Shown here: positions 5,112 to 9,444 of the stretch, in pieces
Layout of the letters: each line of letters begins with the position of its first letter
How positions within the stretch are numbered: the first letter of the stretch is position 1
NCBI GenBank assembly: GCA_036373975.1
Contig: DASUUR010000035.1
Span: forward strand, 1 to 9,444
Direction: 5' to 3'
Length of the DNA stretch: 9,444 nucleotides
From: DASUUR01 sp036373975
GTDB taxonomy: Bacteria; Patescibacteriota; Saccharimonadia; Saccharimonadales; Saccharimonadaceae
Program-made: the position numbers and the translations under genes
Notes under the pieces: model-generated
What the model saw: the letters and a program-made list of their open reading frames with translations, nothing else
Database searches by the model: none
Told to the model about the DNA's origin: nothing

Positions 5112-6695
5112 CTACTCCGCAGGAGGGCGTCTGGTAATTAAGGCCCTAAGACGTCCTGGCAAGGCCAGTATTGGATGCCGCCATTCGTACACCGCATAGC
5201 CCAACGCCCCAGCACCCACAGCACCAGCAATCCACCAGCCAAGCATACTCGACTGAGTCCCCGACCGTTCGGCCACACTGGCGACCAGACCAGTGCTCGT
5301 GACTTTTCTGCAGCGGTTAGTTTCGGGGTTACGCTCCTGCCCCGCTTTGCACGGCACTGGCCCAGCCGCCATAGCGACACTCCGACACCGATTGGTCTCC
5401 AAATTTCGCGTCTGATTAGGCTTGCAGGGAGTGAGTGTTGAGGCGAGAGTAACCGCACTCCGACACCTGTTCGTGGCGGGATTACGGGTTTGGCCAGGCT
5501 GACACGGTGTTACCACCGATAGATTGTTCCGCAGTAAGCGACACCGGTTAGTCTCAGCGCTGCGATAGTAACCAGCCCTGCATGCAACTGTCGCTGCAGC
5601 TGCTTGATCGCGAATAGGCTGCAAGTTATTACGTTCGCCGGGCGCAGGATAGGCCCATCTCCATGCACCCTGAGAGTTTCTTGCCCACGAGAATCCTTGT
5701 TTGCCTGTCGTGCCTGGATAAAGAACAATGCTATCGCGATAGGTTACCGTGCCCCACGCATCCTCCAGCCATACATAGCCCCCGCTATTGGTTAATTGTA
5801 GCGGCTGGCCTTTATAGGCAGTATGATCGTTGCGGGTATGCAACGTAAAGAACTGGCCGGGCGCTAACCACAGCTCGTCTGTATCGGGACGAATAGCCCG
5901 CCCCCAGGTGAACATAGTATTAATACCGACAGATTGGCCTTGGTATCCAACTCTTAACCGATATTCAGCAAGATTTATAGGCGCAACCCCAGCATTATAC
6001 AGCTTAATGTAATCGCCGCAAGCGAGCGACACATCCGAGGGGCTACAATCCGCTGGATGCGCCAAGACCTCATGGATCTCCAGCCCCCGTAAAGCTACTG
6101 GTGGCCTGTAGGTTGGCTCACTGTATAGTTCTGCCGCACCTGATCGCGCAATAAAATCCTTTGCAAAATCACCAGTCGCGGTGAGCGTCTTTCCTCGCTG
6201 CCTGTGCTGAAACCACGAGCTTGCAAGGTGAGCACTAGTTGGAATGCTCACGGCATGAACCTCCTCCCCAGTCTCATTACTTAGCCAAAGGGTGGTTACT
6301 CTTGGCAGGCTAAACTCAGCCATAGCCTCTGGCGCAACGGTGAAGCTCACAGTCGCTTCATTTACACCATCTCTTTCAAGAGCCACGTATTTATCTGGCA
6401 GAAGCCAGCCACGCAGTGCTGCAGTTGCAATGGTTCGCTCACGCGTCGCGCCCGGGGCCATGTCGGTTATCGTGAAATTAATTCGCCACCCATCAATCCG
6501 TACCGGTACGTCGAGCTGGTTATACAATTCTACGAATTGCAACACTGCCTCTGCCCCGAACGAAGTAATAGCAATTGGCGGATTCGTCGGCTGCGCAGTT
6601 ACCGGCGCCGTTACTTTTGGTACCGCCGCTAATGTCTCGGCAAAAAATAGCACACTCAAAATAACACTTGTCATACAAGCAATAATCGGACGCAT
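5112..6695 (-). CDS. Surface-anchored protein with two lamin-tail domains and four Cys repeats
   Basis: A 527-residue exported protein. A signal peptide (1 to about 24, hydrophobic core TSVILSVLFFA) is followed by a Pro/Thr linker. Two lamin-tail (LTD) domains are recognised: about 38-150, with FVELYNQLDVPVRIDGWRI (54-72), and about 203-345, with DYIKLYNAGVAPINLAEYRL (228-247). Cys217 and Cys226 in the second may bond. Residues 372-462 hold four C-x12-C repeats ending in TNRCR. A transmembrane helix (about 485-503) and a basic tail (GRLRALITRR) anchor the C-terminus in the membrane. LTDs occur in many secreted bacterial proteins, often beside nucleases or membrane hydrolases; their ligand is not settled. 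AAAGG lies 6 nt before the ATG and supports the start. Its place between yebC and ruvC suggests, but does not show, a link to DNA uptake. The architecture is clear; the function is unknown. Confidence 0.82.
   Translation of the reverse strand: MRPIIACMTSVILSVLFFAETLAAVPKVTAPVTAQPTNPPIAITSFGAEAVLQFVELYNQLDVPVRIDGWRINFTITDMAPGATRERTIATAALRGWLLPDKYVALERDGVNEATVSFTVAPEAMAEFSLPRVTTLWLSNETGEEVHAVSIPTSAHLASSWFQHRQRGKTLTATGDFAKDFIARSGAAELYSEPTYRPPVALRGLEIHEVLAHPADCSPSDVSLACGDYIKLYNAGVAPINLAEYRLRVGYQGQSVGINTMFTWGRAIRPDTDELWLAPGQFFTLHTRNDHTAYKGQPLQLTNSGGYVWLEDAWGTVTYRDSIVLYPGTTGKQGFSWARNSQGAWRWAYPAPGERNNLQPIRDQAAAATVACRAGYYRSAETNRCRLLRNNLSVVTPCQPGQTRNPATNRCRSAVTLASTLTPCKPNQTRNLETNRCRSVAMAAGPVPCKAGQERNPETNRCRKVTSTGLVASVAERSGTQSSMLGWWIAGAVGAGALGYAVYEWRHPILALPGRLRALITRRPPAE
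5310..5582 (-). repeat. Four-copy C-x12-C protein repeat with 25-26-residue period
   Basis: Within the lamin-tail protein, Cys pairs sit at 372/385, 398/411, 424/437 and 449/462. Each pair encloses 12 residues and each unit ends TNRCR; three of the four read [PA][GN]Q-[TE]RN before it. Linkers between units are 12 or 11 residues, so cysteines recur about every 13 residues. The DNA copies have diverged, so this is an old protein repeat and not a recent tandem duplication. Confidence 0.9.
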
Positions 6696-6723
6696 AACTG
6701 CCTTTCTGGTTAAATGTGGCTAC

Positions 6724-6753
6724 ATTCTGCAGCAGCTACGCCCATCATGTCAA
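6724..6753 (-). promoter_or_regulatory. Candidate sigma-70-type promoter of the lamin-tail gene
   Basis: A perfect -35 TTGACA (6753-6748), an 18-nt spacer and a -10-like CAGAAT (6729-6724, four of six) lie in the 67-nt gap after yebC. Transcription would begin about 22 nt before the ATG and include AAAGG. The -10 is weak. Confidence 0.45.
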
Positions 6754-6762
6754 GCGCGAATT

Positions 6763-7476
6763 TTATGCAACAATATCAAAGTTACTATGAACATTCACGA
6801 CATCGTCAAGGTCATCAAGCGCGTCCATAATTTTCATAGCTTTACGGGCAACTTCTGGGTCACTTACTTCGATGGTACTGTTTGGGACATACTGTAATTC
6901 AGCTTCCTTAACTACTATGCCGCCTGCGACAAGCGCTTCACGAACCTTTGCCAGGTCACGAGCATCAGTGTACACTACGATCTCACCGTCCTCTTCGACA
7001 GCATCTTCTGCGCCAGCATCGAGCACCGCAAGCAATGCCTCCTCACCACTGGCTGCCACCCGAATAACCCCTTTACGTGCAAATTGGAATGCCACACTCC
7101 CCGGCTCTGCAACCGTACCACCATTCTTGGTTATTGCTGTGCGAACCTCCGGAAAGGTTCGGTTTCGGTTATCGGTAGCGCACTCAATAATTATGCCGAT
7201 CCCGCCAGGACCATACGCCTCATAAGTAATCTCCTCTAACACCGCGGCGCTTTTGTCGGCTACCCTGTCAATTGCGCGCTGAATATTAGCCATTGGCATG
7301 TTAGCCGCCTTGGCTTTGTCGATCACCATTGCCAGCGTTGAGTTAATAGCTGGATCCGTGCCACCACGTGCCGCAATTGCAATCTGGTTACCAATTTTGG
7401 TAAAAATCGCCCCACGTTTTGCATCGTTGGCGCCCTTTTGGCGCTTAATAGTTGACCACTTACTATGTCCGGACAT
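6763..7476 (-). CDS. yebC: YebC/PmpR/TACO1 family protein
   Basis: A 237-residue cytosolic protein of the YebC family at its usual length. The N-terminus MSGHSKWSTIKRQKGAND (1-18) and the following RGAIFTKI (21-28) are the family signature. The middle has YEAYGPGGIGIIIECATDN (85-103) and GTVAEPGSVAFQF (120-132), both typical. Family members were long called transcription regulators (PmpR); mitochondrial TACO1 and more recent bacterial work tie the family to translation of difficult, often proline-rich, stretches. The sequence cannot choose between these. The start is well supported by AGGAG 6 nt upstream, and a TATAAT box precedes it. It lies 39 nt after comEC and upstream of the lamin-tail gene and ruvC; a yebC-ruvC neighbourhood is common in bacteria. 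Confidence 0.97.
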   Translation of the reverse strand: MSGHSKWSTIKRQKGANDAKRGAIFTKIGNQIAIAARGGTDPAINSTLAMVIDKAKAANMPMANIQRAIDRVADKSAAVLEEITYEAYGPGGIGIIIECATDNRNRTFPEVRTAITKNGGTVAEPGSVAFQFARKGVIRVAASGEEALLAVLDAGAEDAVEEDGEIVVYTDARDLAKVREALVAGGIVVKEAELQYVPNSTIEVSDPEVARKAMKIMDALDDLDDVVNVHSNFDIVA

Positions 7477-7505
7477 TGTCGCTCCTGTATCGTCTACTTT
7501 TCCTT

Positions 7506-7534
7506 ATTATACCAACTATTCCACAATACTATCA
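7506..7534 (-). promoter_or_regulatory. Promoter of yebC
   Basis: A perfect -10 TATAAT (7511-7506) lies 29 nt before the yebC ATG, leaving a leader that carries AGGAG. A partial -35 (GTGATA, four of six) sits about 18 nt upstream, inside the end of comEC. yebC can therefore be read independently of comEC. Confidence 0.55.
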
Positions 7535-8961
7535 CCCCTAAAGCTATGGTGAGTTTTGCGCCACAACATCCACATGCCGATCAATATCAAACCGTAGCTC
7601 GCTATAAGCTCCCCCGGCCCAAATGCCACCTGTGCTTGAGCGCCCGGAAGAGTCGCCACCCACTCAATAACAGTAGTCATGTATTCCAGCACCGCCTCGG
7701 CGGGCGCACCAAACCAGCCAGCGATGAGTGGCACCGCTAGCCCACTGCAACCGGCGATAAAAGTTAGCAGCATCGCCAAAGGAACAAGCGGTAACACCAA
7801 TAAGTTTGCCGGCAACGACACCAAAGATAGAGTGCCAAAATTTAAAAGAATAATAGGCAATGTAGTAATTTGAGCCGCCGAAGTTTCGATAAGCAGTTGA
7901 GCCGCCATACCGGGCTTCGCCCCCTTCCAAATAGCATGTGTTACTAGTGGCGCTAAAAGTAACACCCCAGCAAATGCCGCAAACGATAAATACCACCCGA
8001 TATCACCCCATATAAAGAACGGGTTCACGCATACAGTCACTGCGGCCGAGAATACGAGCAAAAGCACTGGGTGCACACAGCGGCCATAGTACCAAGCTGC
8101 AAGGCTCAAGCCTGCCACCAGCGCTGCGCGTGACATACTTGAGCTAAAACCAGTCACCAGCACAAAAGCAGTTATCATGACGGCCGCCGTAAAAAACGAC
8201 AGGTATTTAGAATGTTTGCTGAACAGCCGCCGCGCAAACCGCACTAAGACTGTCAAATTATAGCCGCTCGCCACAACAATATGGGTCAAGCCAGCAATGC
8301 GTAGCTGCTCGTTTAACTCATCGGGCAATGCGCTTTTTTGTCCCACCAAATACCCAACGCCCAAACTTGCTTGGGGCTCAGCAATTGCATTACGGATCCC
8401 GGCCGCAAACCAATCCCGCACCACTCGGCCCGGGTCATTCCCAAATGTCCGTTCTGCGCTTTTGAGCACAGCATACGACATAGTGGCGCTAAATGGTCCA
8501 AACCCCTCTCGTAACTTCCCTTCGAGCGTTACTTTATCGCCGCGTTTGACATCGGTAATCGTATGAGAGCTTGTCCACACCCTCCCGGGAACCTGGTAGC
8601 CATTGATTGTGGCGCCCTGCAAGCGCAGCTTTTGTTCACCCTTACTCCCGTACTCTGGGTCATCACTAATAAAAGCATCGACTGTTACCTGCTTATCTAT
8701 GAACGATGCGGCACCATCCAATCGTAAAATCTCCAAACCCCCGCGCCACACCCCGAAGATAACCACGCCAATAATACATAAAATAATCGTCCACTTCTGC
8801 GCCAAAGCAAAAGCAACCACCAAAAGCACGAGTGCAGCAATCAGCCATGGCCAATCGCACTGAATATGTTGCGCCGCCACTACACCGCCCAGTACCCCAA
8901 CGCATATCCATCCAATCAAAAGTGATGGATGTAGTCGCCTATTTCTCGCTTCTTCTTGCAC
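7516..8961 (-). CDS. comEC: ComEC/Rec2 family DNA-uptake channel without C-terminal hydrolase domain
   Basis: ComEC is the inner-membrane channel that carries single-stranded transforming DNA into the cytosol. This 481-residue protein starts with hydrophobic helices (about 13-30, 38-54 and 57-73), has a soluble OB-like region (DUF4131 type, about 82-175), and then the polytopic competence domain (about 195-468). The signature region is QASLGVGYLVGQKSALPDEL (197-216) followed by IAGLTHIVVASGYNLTVL (222-239), matching the family's G-x-SH-x-x-x-SG pattern with GYN in place of the common GLH. No metallo-beta-lactamase-like domain follows, unlike the longer ComEC proteins of Bacillus type. The start is uncertain: the GTG at 8961 is the first codon possible in this frame and has no ribosome binding site, while a well-placed AGGG serves a GTG in the neighbouring frame (8977). 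Confidence 0.88.
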   Translation of the reverse strand: MQEEARNRRLHPSLLIGWICVGVLGGVVAAQHIQCDWPWLIAALVLLVVAFALAQKWTIILCIIGVVIFGVWRGGLEILRLDGAASFIDKQVTVDAFISDDPEYGSKGEQKLRLQGATINGYQVPGRVWTSSHTITDVKRGDKVTLEGKLREGFGPFSATMSYAVLKSAERTFGNDPGRVVRDWFAAGIRNAIAEPQASLGVGYLVGQKSALPDELNEQLRIAGLTHIVVASGYNLTVLVRFARRLFSKHSKYLSFFTAAVMITAFVLVTGFSSSMSRAALVAGLSLAAWYYGRCVHPVLLLVFSAAVTVCVNPFFIWGDIGWYLSFAAFAGVLLLAPLVTHAIWKGAKPGMAAQLLIETSAAQITTLPIILLNFGTLSLVSLPANLLVLPLVPLAMLLTFIAGCSGLAVPLIAGWFGAPAEAVLEYMTTVIEWVATLPGAQAQVAFGPGELIASYGLILIGMWMLWRKTHHSFRGDSIVE

Positions 8962-8977
8962 GCGCCAAGCGTGTCAC
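8939..8977 (-). other. Twelve-codon open frame overlapping the comEC start
   Basis: A GTG at 8977, with AGGG placed 5 nt upstream, opens a frame of 12 codons (MTRLARARRSEK) ending in TAG at 8941-8939. It overlaps the start of comEC one base out of frame. It could be a leader peptide that couples translation into comEC, or a trace of a frameshift that split off the true comEC start. The peptide is strongly basic, as expected of a cytoplasmic N-terminus before a membrane helix. Confidence 0.3.
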
Positions 8978-8987
8978 AATTTCCCTA

Positions 8988-8996
8988 AAAATAGCA
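8988..8996 (-). promoter_or_regulatory. Candidate extended -10 element of comEC
   Basis: TGCTATTTT on the minus strand fits TGn plus a hexamer with four of six -10 bases. It lies between the tRNA terminator and comEC, 10 nt before the GTG at 8977 and 26 nt before the GTG at 8961. It shares TGCTA with the elements before ruvC and the pseudopilin gene. Confidence 0.35.
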
Positions 8997-9017
8997 ACTA
9001 CGAATACATCGCAAAAT

Positions 9018-9044
9018 AAAACGCCACCACACAGGTGACGTTTT
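9018..9044 (-). terminator. Intrinsic terminator after tRNA-Lys
   Basis: An 11-bp stem (AAAACGTCACC on the minus strand, loop TGTGT, GGTGGCGTTTT) is followed by ATTTTG. One position is a C-A mismatch if read on the plus strand but a G-U wobble in the minus-strand RNA, so the structure serves minus-strand transcription. It lies 14 nt after the tRNA 3' end and separates the tRNA from comEC. Confidence 0.8.
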
Positions 9045-9057
9045 ACATAATAATTTC

Positions 9058-9134
9058 TGGAGGGACCACTGGGACTTGAACCCAGGACACCCTGCTTAAA
9101 AGGCAGGTGCTCTAACCAGCTGAGCTATGGTCCC
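9058..9134 (-). tRNA. tRNA-Lys (UUU anticodon), CCA encoded
   Basis: A full cloverleaf folds on the minus strand: 7-bp acceptor stem GGGACCA/TGGTCCC, 4-bp D stem GCTC/GAGC, 5-bp anticodon stem CCTGC/GCAGG with loop CTTTTAA (anticodon TTT), variable loop GTGTC, and 5-bp T stem CTGGG/CCCAG with loop TTCAAGT. The body is 74 nt (9061-9134) and CCA is encoded at 9060-9058. The discriminator base is U, unusual for a lysine tRNA, which commonly has A in this position. Confidence 0.97.
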
Positions 9135-9154
9135 GCAAATATTGCTCAGAAAAG

Positions 9155-9184
9155 ACAATACCATTTTTGACCGCCGTTTGTCAA
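9155..9184 (-). promoter_or_regulatory. Promoter of tRNA-Lys
   Basis: A perfect -35 TTGACA (9184-9179) and a -10-like TATTGT (9160-9155) are separated by 18 nt. Transcription should begin about 14 nt before the tRNA. The -35 overlaps the TGA stop of the upstream membrane-protein gene. Confidence 0.65.
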
Positions 9185-9444
9185 TGTTCTGAGCGACGAC
9201 GAGGCTTCTTGTGGTAGCGTGTCATTAGCACATCCACCATGCCAAGCGCCAGCCCCACTACGATAATCATTGATTCGTATTTCTCGATTATAAAAGCAAT
9301 TGCCGCACTCGTTTCGTCGAATTGGACAACAGGCGCAAAGACCGGCAGCAAGAAGGCGGCCGCCAGGACAGCAAATAACAAAGATCCGCCAATTCGCAGT
9401 AACACATTACTATACACAGGACCGCTCAAAAGCAGTAGTATGGG
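9181..9444 (-). CDS. Small membrane protein, 5' end beyond the window
   Basis: The frame is open from the window edge to a TGA at 9183-9181, giving at least 88 residues, so the true start may lie outside. The first start codon inside the window is a TTG at 9429 without a clear ribosome binding site. Two hydrophobic helices are seen, IGGSLLFAVLAAAFLLPVFA and IIVVGLALGMVDVLM, joined by a short loop containing FDETSAAIAFIIEKYES. The tail is strongly basic (HKKPRRRSEH) and should lie in the cytoplasm. I do not recognise a family. It is followed at once by the tRNA-Lys promoter. Confidence 0.55.
   Translation of the reverse strand, partial: PILLLLSGPVYSNVLLRIGGSLLFAVLAAAFLLPVFAPVVQFDETSAAIAFIIEKYESMIIVVGLALGMVDVLMTRYHKKPRRRSEH

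Noticed and set aside
5310..5582. Periodic pattern suggestive of a CRISPR array or tandem DNA repeat
   Set aside because: The period exists in the protein (C-x12-C units), while the DNA copies differ at many third positions and there are no identical repeats with unique spacers.
6292..6897. A 201-codon open frame on the plus strand
   Set aside because: It runs opposite the lamin-tail gene and the end of yebC, both of which have strong family support. Its product is low in recognisable features and has no ribosome binding site, so it is a shadow.
7664..7996. A second open frame of 110 codons on the minus strand inside comEC
   Set aside because: It overlaps the membrane domain of comEC out of frame, and its product has no recognisable family pattern; it is a by-product of the comEC codon pattern.
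9058..9134. tRNA-Lys as an integration site of a mobile element
   Set aside because: No integrase, no duplicated tRNA 3' end and no change in gene character are seen on either side.
634..9183. Recoding of TGA as glycine, as in some CPR lineages
   Set aside because: ruvB and the last membrane-protein gene end at TGA in the expected place, and no conserved gene contains an internal TGA.

Overview
The window looks like a piece of the compact chromosome of a Candidatus Saccharibacteria (TM7, Patescibacteria/CPR) bacterium. The basis is: short gaps between genes; a pseudopilin of the CPR kind; a short ComEC with no C-terminal hydrolase domain; a surface protein pairing lamin-tail domains with C-x12-C repeats ending in TNRCR, a pattern I associate with Saccharibacteria; and -10-like hexamers placed 6-10 nt before start codons. 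The assignment is by recognition, not by a search. TGA works as an ordinary stop (ruvB and the last gene end in TGA), which argues against the code-25 CPR lineages.

Layout, left to right: an alpha/beta-hydrolase of the RBBP9/YdeN type (- strand); recA (- strand), with a perfect hairpin between the two; a divergent type IV pseudopilin gene, the only gene on the + strand, probably with a leaderless message; then a long minus-strand array that meets the pseudopilin tail to tail. In transcription order (right to left) the array reads comEC, yebC, a two-lamin-tail-domain surface protein, ruvC, ruvA, ruvB, and a bacterial-PH-domain membrane protein, with gaps of 13 to 67 nt. To the right lie an intrinsic terminator, tRNA-Lys(UUU) with its own promoter, and the 3' end of a small membrane protein that runs off the window.

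Most of the genes fit one theme: DNA entering the cell and being recombined. A pseudopilin could serve a type IV pilus or uptake filament, ComEC is the inner-membrane channel for transforming DNA, RecA performs strand exchange, and RuvABC migrates and cuts the resulting junctions. The lamin-tail surface protein sits between yebC and ruvC in the same array, so a link to DNA capture is possible but is inference only.

The most distinctive non-coding signal is an identical octamer, GCTATACT, placed 6-10 nt before each of ruvC, ruvA and ruvB. Related GCTAnnnT elements precede the pseudopilin and comEC. In several cases the position fits a -10 box of a leaderless or near-leaderless transcript. No mobile element, CRISPR array, integrase or rRNA was seen. 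No stretch longer than about 220 nt lacks a protein gene; the longest, 8962-9180, holds the tRNA, its promoter and a terminator.
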